Positions 28,350 to 35,362 of a stretch of 35,362 nucleotides of DNA are shown piece after piece. The position numbers were made by a program, and so were the translations under genes. The first letter of the stretch is position 1. Each line of letters starts with the position of its first letter. Under the pieces are notes generated by a model that saw only the letters and a list, made by a program, of their open reading frames with translations, searched no databases and was not told the origin of the DNA. This stretch comes from an uncultured Pelagibacteraceae bacterium (GTDB taxonomy: Bacteria; Pseudomonadota; Alphaproteobacteria; Pelagibacterales; Pelagibacteraceae): contig CABZPD010000007.1 of assembly GCA_902527415.1 (NCBI GenBank), positions 1 to 35,362 of the forward strand, read 5' to 3'.

Positions 28350-28609
28350 GTTGGTTTTCCAACTACGACGATAAACGAATTTCGTAATAACCATTGCGGA
28401 CGTGGGGGCAGTACCCACCACCTCCACCATTACAACTTATGGGGGTGAACTAGATTCGACGGGTGACTAAAGGCTATTCTTTCGTTCGGGATTGTTCCAC
28501 CGTAACGGGCTAATTTATAATTGCTAACGAAAGTTATGCACTTGCTGCCTAATTAACTTAGTTAATTAAGCAAACGGGGTCTGGGGCACCTGGCAACAGA
28601 ACGCCCCCT
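28350..28609 (+). ncRNA. ssrA: tmRNA (ssrA), circularly permuted two-piece form
   Basis: Rescues stalled ribosomes by acting as tRNA and mRNA. The gene is permuted as in other alphaproteobacteria: the acceptor piece comes first and ends with an encoded CCA at 28427-28429, an 11-base spacer follows (28430-28440), then the coding piece starts at 28441. The 7-base-pair acceptor stem forms between 28441-28447 and 28419-28425 with one G-U pair. The T arm is 28402-28406 with 28414-28418 and a 7-base loop. A long helix joins the two pieces: 28472-28478 region with 28386-28392, and 28481-28486 with 28374-28379. The tag reading frame is 28523-28552, and a conserved CACCTGGCAACAGAA segment (28587-28601) lies in the 3' pseudoknot closed by GGGG/CCCC. 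The leader hairpin 28350-28363 probably belongs to the precursor. Exact mature ends are inferred. Confidence 0.93.
28523..28552 (+). other. tmRNA proteolysis-tag reading frame
   Basis: Resume codon GCT at 28523 is followed by codons giving the tag ANESYALAA and the stop TAA at 28550. The ALAA ending is the degradation signal recognised by ClpXP-type proteases. The stop codon lies in a perfect hairpin (28550-28557 with 28561-28568), matching the stem that follows the tag in other tmRNAs. The tag is short (nine residues) compared with the usual 10-14. The choice of resume codon is inferred by alignment in mind to known tmRNAs. Confidence 0.8.
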
Positions 28610-28616
28610 ATTAAAT

Positions 28617-31277
28617 TTAATTTTTTTTAATTTCAGCTTGAGCGGCAGCCAATCTTGCAACAGGAACTCTATAAGGTGAACAAGAAACATAATTCAATCC
28701 AGCATTTGAACAAAAAAATATACTATGTGGATCTCCTCCATGCTCTCCACAGATACCTAGCTTTAGATTTTTGTTTTGTTTTCTTCCTTTTTCTACTGCT
28801 ATTTCAACTAAATCTGAAACTCCCTCATCTATTGAAACAAAAGGATCAACAGAAAATATTTTGTTTTCTAAATAATCATTTAAAAATTTACCACTATCAT
28901 CTCTACTAATCCCAAAAGTAGTCTGAGTTAAATCATTTGTTCCAAAACTAAAGAATTCTGCGTGCTTAGCGATCTCCTTCGCTTTTATTGCCGCTCTAGG
29001 TAATTCAATCATTGTTCCTACTAAAAATTCTATTTTTAATTTGTTTTCTTTTTGAACTTGACTAGCAGTTCTAATTACTAATTCTTTCATTATTTTAATC
29101 TCAGCCTCTGTAGATACTAAAGGTATCATTATTTCAGGCAATGCAGATTTAATTTTATTTTTTTTAAGGTAAACCAAAGCCTCAAATATTGCTTTGCATT
29201 GCATTTCATAAATTTCAGGAAAAGATATTCCCAGACGACATCCTCTATGACCTAACATAGGATTTTGCTCATGGAGCTCTTCAATTCTTGACTCAACCTC
29301 TTTAACTGGGAGATTAACTATACTAGCAACCTCATTAATTTCCTTTTCTGTACGTGGCAAAAATTCATGTAATGGTGGGTCCAACAATCTAACTGTGACT
29401 GGTAATCCGCTCATGATTTTAAAAATATCTATAAAATCTTTTCTTTGATGCGGTAACAGTTTTTGTAATGCTATTGCTCTGTCTTCTTTTGTTTTAGATA
29501 ATATCATTTCTCTTACAGACAAAATTCTTTCTTCATCAAAAAACATATGTTCAGTTCTGCATAGTCCAATACCCTCTGCACCAAAATCTTTTGCTGTTTT
29601 GGTATCTTTTGGTGTCTCAGAATTTGTTCTTACTTTTAATTTTCTAAATCTATCTGCCCAAGACATTAACTTGGAAAAGTCACCAGATATTTCAGGCTTC
29701 ACAGTTGAAACACTTCCAGCAATAATTCTTCCAGTTGAGCCATCAATAGTGATTACGTCTCCTTCTTTAATCTCGATTGAAGAAGTTTTAAAAGATCTAT
29801 TTTCATAGTTTATATCAATTTCACTTGATCCTGATACACATGGTCTGCCCATACCTCTTGCAACAACAGCTGCATGACTTGTCATTCCTCCTCTAGCAGT
29901 TAAAATTCCTTTAGCGGCATGCATTCCTTGTATATCTTCTGGAGAAGTCTCTACTCTAACCAGAATTGTATCTTGCATCATTGCAGTTAATCTTTCAGCT
30001 TCTTCTGATGTAAATACAACTTTACCACTGGCTGCACCTGGTGATGCTGGCAATCCATTTGCTATTACATTAATTGAACTTTTTTCATCTAAAGTTGGGT
30101 GCAAAAGTGTATCTAAAGAGTTTGGGTCAATTCTTAATACAGCTTCCTTTTTAGAAATTAATTTTTCTTTAACCATGTCAACTGCAATCTTGACTGCCGA
30201 TTTTGCCGTTCTTTTTCCTGATCTTGTTTGAAGCATCCATAGTTTACTATTTTCAACTGTAAACTCTACGTCTTGCATATCTTTATAATGCATCTCTAAT
30301 TTTTTCAAAATTTTTTGAAGTTCTTTAAAAACTTTAGGCATAGATTCTTCCATTGATAATTCTTTTACTTTAGCGTCTCTCCTAGCTTTTTTTGTTATAT
30401 ATTGAGGAGTCCTTGTGCCCGCTACAACATCTTCGCCTTGCGCATTAATCAAATACTCACCATATATTTCATTTGATCCATCTGATGGATTTCTTGTAAA
30501 CACAACTCCTGTTGCACAATCATCACCCATATTTCCAAAAACCATTGATTGAACATTTACAGCAGTTCCCCACTCGGCTGGGATTTGATTTAATTTTCTA
30601 TAAACTTTTGCTCTATTACTTTCCCACGATAAAAATACTGCACTTATTGCTCCTAGCAATTGTTCATAAACATCTTGAGGAAAATCTTTTTTTGCCTTTT
30701 CTCTTACTGTTCTTTTAAAATCTTCAATTAATCCATCCCAATCACTTTCATCTAAATCTGTATCTAACAAAACACCTTTCGTAAGTTTATAATTTTCAAT
30801 TAATTCCTCAAAATGATAACCTTCTACACCCATTACAACATTACCGTACATTTGAATAAATCTTCTATAACTGTCTTTAGCAAATCTTCCATTTGAGGTT
30901 TTAATTGCTAAAGCTTTGACTGTTTTATCGTTCAGACCCAGATTTAGAATAGTATCCATCATACCTGGCATTGATACTCTTGCTCCAGACCTTACAGACA
31001 ACAAAAGTGGATTTTTTAAGTCCCCAAATTTCTTAGAAACATCTTTTTCAATTAATTTTAATTCTTTTTTAATTTGAGAAATTAAATTTTTATTTAATTT
31101 TTTTTTATCCTTATAAAAAATTTCGCAAACTTTTGTGGATATTGTAAAACCAGGAGGTACTGGAAGACCCATTCTTCCCATTTCAGAAAGATTAGCACCT
31201 TTTCCACCTAAAAAGTTTTTAGGATTTTTAATTTTTTTACTATCCTTAGAATTAAAGTTTAATATAAGTTTTTTCAT
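28617..31277 (-). CDS. ppdK: Pyruvate, phosphate dikinase
   Basis: Interconverts pyruvate + ATP + Pi and phosphoenolpyruvate + AMP + PPi in the cytosol, linking gluconeogenesis and the PEP/pyruvate node. The 886 residues contain the ATP-grasp nucleotide domain (FLGGKGANLSEMGRMGLPVPPGF at about 22-44, and SVRSGARVSMPGMMDT), the phosphohistidine domain with H468 in GGMTSHAAVVARG, and the PEP-binding TIM barrel with acid C843 in GICGEHGGDP. All catalytic residues are intact and the length is normal. Its ATG shares one base with the glyS stop (TAATG at 31277). It is the last gene of the sppA-glyQ-glyS-ppdK operon and converges on ssrA 8 bases away. Confidence 0.98.
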   Translation of the reverse strand: MKKLILNFNSKDSKKIKNPKNFLGGKGANLSEMGRMGLPVPPGFTISTKVCEIFYKDKKKLNKNLISQIKKELKLIEKDVSKKFGDLKNPLLLSVRSGARVSMPGMMDTILNLGLNDKTVKALAIKTSNGRFAKDSYRRFIQMYGNVVMGVEGYHFEELIENYKLTKGVLLDTDLDESDWDGLIEDFKRTVREKAKKDFPQDVYEQLLGAISAVFLSWESNRAKVYRKLNQIPAEWGTAVNVQSMVFGNMGDDCATGVVFTRNPSDGSNEIYGEYLINAQGEDVVAGTRTPQYITKKARRDAKVKELSMEESMPKVFKELQKILKKLEMHYKDMQDVEFTVENSKLWMLQTRSGKRTAKSAVKIAVDMVKEKLISKKEAVLRIDPNSLDTLLHPTLDEKSSINVIANGLPASPGAASGKVVFTSEEAERLTAMMQDTILVRVETSPEDIQGMHAAKGILTARGGMTSHAAVVARGMGRPCVSGSSEIDINYENRSFKTSSIEIKEGDVITIDGSTGRIIAGSVSTVKPEISGDFSKLMSWADRFRKLKVRTNSETPKDTKTAKDFGAEGIGLCRTEHMFFDEERILSVREMILSKTKEDRAIALQKLLPHQRKDFIDIFKIMSGLPVTVRLLDPPLHEFLPRTEKEINEVASIVNLPVKEVESRIEELHEQNPMLGHRGCRLGISFPEIYEMQCKAIFEALVYLKKNKIKSALPEIMIPLVSTEAEIKIMKELVIRTASQVQKENKLKIEFLVGTMIELPRAAIKAKEIAKHAEFFSFGTNDLTQTTFGISRDDSGKFLNDYLENKIFSVDPFVSIDEGVSDLVEIAVEKGRKQNKNLKLGICGEHGGDPHSIFFCSNAGLNYVSCSPYRVPVARLAAAQAEIKKN

Positions 31278-33343
31278 TAATGGGAGTCGATTAGAGAAAA
31301 ATTAACATAATTGTTGAACGTTTTACACATCATTTGAATTAGTTCCAGCCTATTCTTCTTAATGACCGGGTCATCTTCATTTACAATTACATTATCAAAA
31401 AAGTCAAAAACCTCTCTTTTAACACTAGCTAAATTGTCCAATGTTTGAACATAATTTTCATCTTTATTAATGCTTGAAAAATATTTTCTTAATTCACTAA
31501 TTTTTTTAAATAGGTTTTTTTCTAGCTCGGTTTTAAAAATACCAGGGTCAGTTGTATTTGATAATTCTATTTTATCATTTTTTAATTCACCATCTAAAAT
31601 GTTTGATGCTCTTTTATAGCTTGCAATAATATCTAAACCATCTGGTTTGTTAATAATTTTATTTAAATGTTTAGCTTTATTAAAAATAATAACAGATTGA
31701 TCTAAATTAAAAGAATTGGTTGATGCTTGAATTATATCATTTCTAATGTTTTCCTCCTTCATGTGATATTTTAATCTATCCATTAAAAAATCTGATAATT
31801 CATTTTGTAAAGATTGGTTGTCAATTTCAAAACCTTGATCTAAATACAAGCTTGAAGAATAATTAATTAAATCTTTTATTTTAAAATCTTTTTTATTTTC
31901 AACTATTATTCTTATTACTCCTAATGCTAATCTTCTTAAAGCATATGGATCTTTAGAACTTGTTGGTTTTTGATTTAAACCAAAAAAACCAACCAAAGTA
32001 TCTATCTTATCAGCCAAAGAAAGGGCTATGCTAAATGGTTTTTTTGGAACTCTTGAACCAGAACCTGTAGGTAAATATTGCTCACTTATTGCTAAAGCTA
32101 AATCTTTATCAAAACCTTGTGCGTTAGCAAAATAACCTCCCATTACACCTTGGAGTTCTGGAAATTCACCCACTAGTTCTGATAATAAATCAACTTTACA
32201 AATTGATGCTGACAATTCAACTTTTTCTTTACTGATTAAAAGTTCATCAGATATCATTCCACCCAATTTTCTCATTCTTTGGGCTTTGTCGAAATAGCTT
32301 CCCAATCCTTTAAAATAATTCATTGATTTTAATTCAGTAACTTTTTTGACCATATTTTGAGATTTATCTTTTTTCCAAAAAAACTCTGCGTCACTTAATC
32401 TTGCTTCAACTACTCTTTCATTTCCTAATTTAATTAATCCCTTTTTATCTTTTTTGTTTGCAACTACTAAAAACTCATTGGTAATATTTTCTTTATTATC
32501 AAATATAGGAAAATATTTTTGATGGTATTGCATGGTAATAATTAATATTTCTTTTGGAATATTTAAAAATTTCTTATCAAATTCACAAAGAAGGATATTT
32601 GGTTGATCTGTTAAATCCACAACTTCATTAAGTAATCTAGGATTATGTTGAATCTTAATATTTTTATTTTTTAATATATTGTTGAATTTTTTTTCTATTA
32701 ACTTTTTTCTTTCATTGTGATCAACAATAATGTCAATTTTTTTAAAAAAACTTTTATAATTTTTAAATTCTAAGAAAGACTTTTTATTTTCCTCAAATTC
32801 TTTATCAATAAAAGTTGAGTTAGAAGATGTTAGGTGATGAAAATTAAAATTTAACTTTTTTTTATCAAATACAGCTAGAATTGACTTTAAAGGTCTGCCC
32901 CAATTTAGGTCAAAAGTTCCCCAATACATTGATTTTTTCCATTGAATTTTATTTAACAATATTGGGATAAATTCCTCTAGTAATTCATGTGTGTGCAATT
33001 TTTTTGATTTTGTCTTGAAAAAATAAAATTCTCCTTTGTCTGTTTTCTTTTGGTAGAGATCCTTTTTTAAGATTTTATTTGACCTAACAAACCCTTCGAG
33101 TGCTACCTCTGGTGACTTAATATTTGGACCTTTAATCTCCTCAGATTTTAGTACAACATTTTTTTGAACACCTTCAAATAATACCACTAGTCTGTTTGGT
33201 GTTGAATATGACGAGCTTTTTTTAAATAAAATTGATTTTTCTAAAAATAAATCATTAAAACTTTTAAGTAAGTCTTCCCTTAAATTTTGTTGAAGATTTG
33301 AAGGTATTTCTTCACTAAATAATTCTAAAAAAAACTCTGACAT
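31277..33343 (-). CDS. glyS: Glycyl-tRNA synthetase beta subunit
   Basis: Non-catalytic, tRNA-binding subunit of the bacterial alpha2beta2 glycyl-tRNA synthetase. The 688 residues begin with the typical FFLELFSEEIPSNLQ. The central SDAEFFWKKD and YFANAQGFDKDLALAISEQYLPTG motifs and the GFFGLNQKPTSSKDPYALRR stretch are characteristic, and the C-terminal part is an anticodon-binding-like domain. It is full length and very lysine-rich, in keeping with the AT-rich genome. Translationally coupled to glyQ upstream and ppdK downstream by TAATG overlaps (33343 and 31277). Confidence 0.97.
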   Translation of the reverse strand: MSEFFLELFSEEIPSNLQQNLREDLLKSFNDLFLEKSILFKKSSSYSTPNRLVVLFEGVQKNVVLKSEEIKGPNIKSPEVALEGFVRSNKILKKDLYQKKTDKGEFYFFKTKSKKLHTHELLEEFIPILLNKIQWKKSMYWGTFDLNWGRPLKSILAVFDKKKLNFNFHHLTSSNSTFIDKEFEENKKSFLEFKNYKSFFKKIDIIVDHNERKKLIEKKFNNILKNKNIKIQHNPRLLNEVVDLTDQPNILLCEFDKKFLNIPKEILIITMQYHQKYFPIFDNKENITNEFLVVANKKDKKGLIKLGNERVVEARLSDAEFFWKKDKSQNMVKKVTELKSMNYFKGLGSYFDKAQRMRKLGGMISDELLISKEKVELSASICKVDLLSELVGEFPELQGVMGGYFANAQGFDKDLALAISEQYLPTGSGSRVPKKPFSIALSLADKIDTLVGFFGLNQKPTSSKDPYALRRLALGVIRIIVENKKDFKIKDLINYSSSLYLDQGFEIDNQSLQNELSDFLMDRLKYHMKEENIRNDIIQASTNSFNLDQSVIIFNKAKHLNKIINKPDGLDIIASYKRASNILDGELKNDKIELSNTTDPGIFKTELEKNLFKKISELRKYFSSINKDENYVQTLDNLASVKREVFDFFDNVIVNEDDPVIKKNRLELIQMMCKTFNNYVNFSLIDSH

Positions 33344-34224
33344 TATTTTTGACTATCTAACCAAACGCCTGCTGCAGATTTTGTAATATCTCTTATTCTA
33401 GCAATATAACCAGCTCTTTGTGCGACACTGATTGCACCTCTTGCATCTAGAATATTAAACACATGACTAGCTTTTAAACATTGATCATATGCTGGTAAAG
33501 AAATTTTTTTTTCTACCAAATTTTTTGCCTCGGATTCATGCATTTCAAACATTTTTAAAAGTGTTTCTACATTCGCATGTTCAAAATTATACGCTGAAAA
33601 TTCTTTTTCAGCTTGGTGAAAAACTTCGTGATATTTTACACCCTCATCATTCCACAATAAATCATAAACATTTTTTTCTTTTTGAGTGAACATACAAATT
33701 CTTTCTAAGCCATAAGTAATTTCAACTGATACAGGTTTACAATCAAATCCAGCCATTTGTTGAAAATAGGTGAATTGAGTAATTTCCATTCCATCACACC
33801 ACACTTCCCATCCTAATCCTGCAGCACCTAATGTTGGACTTTCCCAATCATCTTCAACAAACCTTATATCATGATCATTGTGATCTATTCCTATAGTAGA
33901 TAAACTATTTAGATAAAGTTTTTTTATATTTTCAGGGGAAGGTTTGATTAAAACTTGAAATTGATAATAATGTTGTAACCTATTTGGATTATCTCCATAT
34001 CTTCCATCTGTGGGTCTTCTTGATGGTTGTACGTAAGCTGCTTTCCATGGTTTAGCTCCTAGTGATCTTAGGGTAGTAGCTGGATGAAAAGTTCCTGCAC
34101 CAACCTCCATATCGTAAGGCTGAAGAATGATGCATCCCTTTTTACTCCAAAATTTCTGAAGATTTAAGATTGTTTCTTGAAATGTTTGAATTTTTTTTTT
34201 TTCTTTTTTTGTTTTAGAAACCAT
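33343..34224 (-). CDS. glyQ: Glycyl-tRNA synthetase alpha subunit
   Basis: Catalytic class II subunit that activates glycine and charges tRNA-Gly together with GlyS. Motifs include [13 protein letters not shown] near the start, the signature [41 protein letters not shown], and [20 protein letters not shown]. Using the ATG at 34224 gives 293 residues and a short basic extension before the conserved TFQ, which suits the family. An in-frame ATG at 34248 would add eight residues and lengthen the overlap with sppA to 35 bases; it cannot be excluded. The first codons contain A7 and A12 runs. The operon context sppA-glyQ-glyS is clear. Confidence 0.95.
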   Translation of the reverse strand: MVSKTKKEKKKIQTFQETILNLQKFWSKKGCIILQPYDMEVGAGTFHPATTLRSLGAKPWKAAYVQPSRRPTDGRYGDNPNRLQHYYQFQVLIKPSPENIKKLYLNSLSTIGIDHNDHDIRFVEDDWESPTLGAAGLGWEVWCDGMEITQFTYFQQMAGFDCKPVSVEITYGLERICMFTQKEKNVYDLLWNDEGVKYHEVFHQAEKEFSAYNFEHANVETLLKMFEMHESEAKNLVEKKISLPAYDQCLKASHVFNILDARGAISVAQRAGYIARIRDITKSAAGVWLDSQK

Positions 34225-35020
34225 ATCTTTGCCAAATTGATCTTTCATCTAAAATACTTGCTATTTGATCTACTTGATTGCTAGATGAAGAAAGTTTTTG
34301 ACTTAACCATCCTTTTGATTTTTCAAATTTTTTAATAATTACATCCTCACCAAATTTATCTTTTAATATTTCATGTGCATTACCTATTCCGTCAATCAAT
34401 CCTAAATTTTTTGCTTTACTGCCTGACCAAAACTCACCTGAAAAAAGTTCTACATCAGATTTGTTTAATTTTGATCCTCTACTTTTTTCAACAACATCTA
34501 TAAAGTCTTTATGAAGATCCAATTGAATATTTTTTAATCTTTCAATATCCTCGTTTTTTTCTTCTAAAAATGGATCAAGTGTGCTTTTATTTTTGCCAGC
34601 AGTATGAACTCTTCTTTCAATCCCAATTTTTTTTATCAACTCTGTAAATCCAAAAGAAGAATATATCACTCCTATGGATCCAATTATTGAACTTGAATTT
34701 GCATAAATTTCGTCCCCAGCACAAGAAATCAAATAGCCTCCAGAAGCCGCTACGTCTTCAGCGAATACAACAACTTTTTTTTTATGTTTTTTTGCTTGTT
34801 GTCTAATAAAGCTGTAGATTAAATGAGATTGAACTGGTGATCCTCCTGGAGAATTGATTGATATAGCAACACATGCCGCTTTTTTCAGAGAAAAAGCCTT
34901 TTTAATTAGTTCTTCTTGACCTGCAAAATCAATACCTTGTTTAAATTTTCCTGCATTACCAATAACCCCACTTAATTTTAAGTGAGCAATAATTTTTTTC
35001 TTTTTAAAAAAAGAGAACAT
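34214..35020 (-). CDS. sppA: S49-family signal peptide peptidase (SppA/SohB-like)
   Basis: A membrane-associated serine protease that degrades cleaved signal peptides or other short membrane peptides. The 268-residue chain has a single S49 domain, as in short SppA forms. The Ser-Lys dyad is S93 (in [10 protein letters not shown]) and K145 (in [11 protein letters not shown]), 52 residues apart as in SohB-type enzymes. The PGGSP oxyanion region lies at 58-62. There is no obvious N-terminal membrane anchor (MFSFFKKKK is short), so it may associate peripherally. The start is preceded by a good promoter in the 114-base divergent gap. The 3' end overlaps glyQ by 11 bases with the start chosen there. 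Confidence 0.92.
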   Translation of the reverse strand: MFSFFKKKKIIAHLKLSGVIGNAGKFKQGIDFAGQEELIKKAFSLKKAACVAISINSPGGSPVQSHLIYSFIRQQAKKHKKKVVVFAEDVAASGGYLISCAGDEIYANSSSIIGSIGVIYSSFGFTELIKKIGIERRVHTAGKNKSTLDPFLEEKNEDIERLKNIQLDLHKDFIDVVEKSRGSKLNKSDVELFSGEFWSGSKAKNLGLIDGIGNAHEILKDKFGEDVIIKKFEKSKGWLSQKLSSSSNQVDQIASILDERSIWQRYGF

Positions 35021-35060
35021 AGGTAAGTCTTATAGAATTATTTATTGAATATAAAGACTA

Positions 35061-35088
35061 CTTATAATTGAAGAAACTGGTGCGTCAA
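35061..35088 (-). promoter_or_regulatory. Candidate promoter for the sppA-glyQ-glyS-ppdK operon
   Basis: On the minus strand, TTGACG (35088-35083) and TATAAG (35066-35061) are separated by 16 bases, each matching the sigma70 consensus at five of six positions. It lies about 40 bases upstream of the sppA ATG in the 114-base divergent gap 35021-35134. This is the best promoter match in the window. Confidence 0.5.
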
Positions 35089-35134
35089 TTGATAAGTAAT
35101 ATATATAAACAAATTATACTAATTTAAAAATCTT

Positions 35135-35362
35135 ATGGGAACAGTTGTACAGCTTAAAAATCAAATAAATGATTCATATTTTCAACTTAAAGACTCGGTT
35201 GAACAAAAACTGATTTTGACTGAAGAAAAAATAAAATCAAAATTATCTAGTGACGTACAGCTGGTTCAAAAAATGACAAATTATCATATAGAAACTGGAG
35301 GAAAAAGACTAAGAGCTTTACTAACTTTGGGTAGTGCAAAATTATGCGGTTACTCTAAAGGC
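35135..35362 (+). CDS. ispB: Polyprenyl diphosphate synthase, N-terminal part (IspB-like)
   Basis: A trans-isoprenyl diphosphate synthase; the most likely product is the long side chain of ubiquinone (octaprenyl or similar), acting in the cytosol. Only the first 76 codons are inside the window. They end with the family-specific YHIETGGKRLRALLTLGSAK segment, where GGKRLR binds isopentenyl diphosphate. The aspartate-rich motifs lie beyond the edge. The ATG at 35135 follows an in-frame stop at 35120-35122, so no earlier start exists. It is divergent from sppA. Chain length cannot be told without the missing part. Confidence 0.88.
   Translation, partial: MGTVVQLKNQINDSYFQLKDSVEQKLILTEEKIKSKLSSDVQLVQKMTNYHIETGGKRLRALLTLGSAKLCGYSKG

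Noticed and set aside
28611-28630. Intrinsic terminator for ssrA from the T tract
   Set aside because: The T tract is present, but the preceding GGGG/CCCC stem is part of the tmRNA pseudoknot and the T tract is separated from it by an AT-rich stretch within the ppdK end. Support is too weak for a separate feature.
35089-35120. Promoter for the polyprenyl synthase gene (TTGATA ... TATACT)
   Set aside because: The spacing between the boxes is 20 bases, too long for a standard sigma70 promoter.

Overview
The window looks like part of a streamlined, very AT-rich alphaproteobacterial chromosome, most likely of the SAR11 (Pelagibacterales) group. The reasons are the low GC content seen by eye, almost no intergenic DNA, many one- to eight-base gene overlaps, weak or absent Shine-Dalgarno sites, a circularly permuted two-piece tmRNA gene (an alphaproteobacterial hallmark), ThyX as the thymidylate synthase found here, and the gene order sppA-glyQ-glyS-ppdK. 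No mobile element, CRISPR array, rRNA or tRNA gene was found, and no gene looks foreign in composition.

Layout. Bases 1-524 (+): a DUF2805 (TIGR03643) protein of unknown function followed by glutaredoxin grxC. Bases 521-6134 (-): a tightly packed six-gene operon, transcribed from 6134 down: DadA-like FAD amino-acid dehydrogenase, EamA/DMT permease, D-2-hydroxyacid dehydrogenase, histone-deacetylase-family amidohydrolase, msrB and a DUF1479 Fe(II)/2-oxoglutarate oxygenase. Bases 6183-13200 (-): leuA followed directly by the cell-shape operon mreB-mreC-mreD-mrdA(PBP2)-rodA. Bases 13303-18511 (-): a peptide-type ABC transporter (binding protein, two permeases and a fused double ATPase). Bases 18594-21955 (-): branched-chain amino acid genes ilvI-ilvH-ilvC. 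Bases 22008-26503 (-): hflK-hflC-DUF2065-degP-miaA, a membrane protein quality-control operon ending in a tRNA-modification gene. Bases 26555-27379 (+): an Mrp/ApbC-type P-loop ATPase, converging on thyX (27360-28307, -). Bases 28350-28609 (+): ssrA (tmRNA). Bases 28617-35020 (-): sppA-glyQ-glyS-ppdK. Bases 35135-35362 (+): the start of a polyprenyl diphosphate synthase gene that runs off the end.

How the genes work together. ilvIHC and leuA supply valine, isoleucine and leucine and bracket a peptide importer, so de novo synthesis and uptake of amino acids sit side by side. leuA shares a TAATG stop/start with mreB, which physically ties amino-acid synthesis to the elongasome genes MreBCD, PBP2 and RodA. 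HflK/HflC with DegP form an envelope protease set, and tmRNA supplies ribosome rescue. The six-gene operon at 521-6134 has no assigned pathway that I know of. Its enzyme order (amidohydrolase, D-amino acid oxidation, D-2-hydroxyacid dehydrogenase, oxygenase, permease) hints at salvage of an N-acylated or D-configured amino compound, but that is inference only.

Three long reading frames need shorter starts than the first ATG: thyX (the long version reads antisense through ssrA), the fused ABC ATPase (the long version overlaps the permease gene by about 100 bases) and the Mrp ATPase. No stretch of more than 300 bases lacks a gene. The longest protein-free gap, 28308-28616, holds ssrA.
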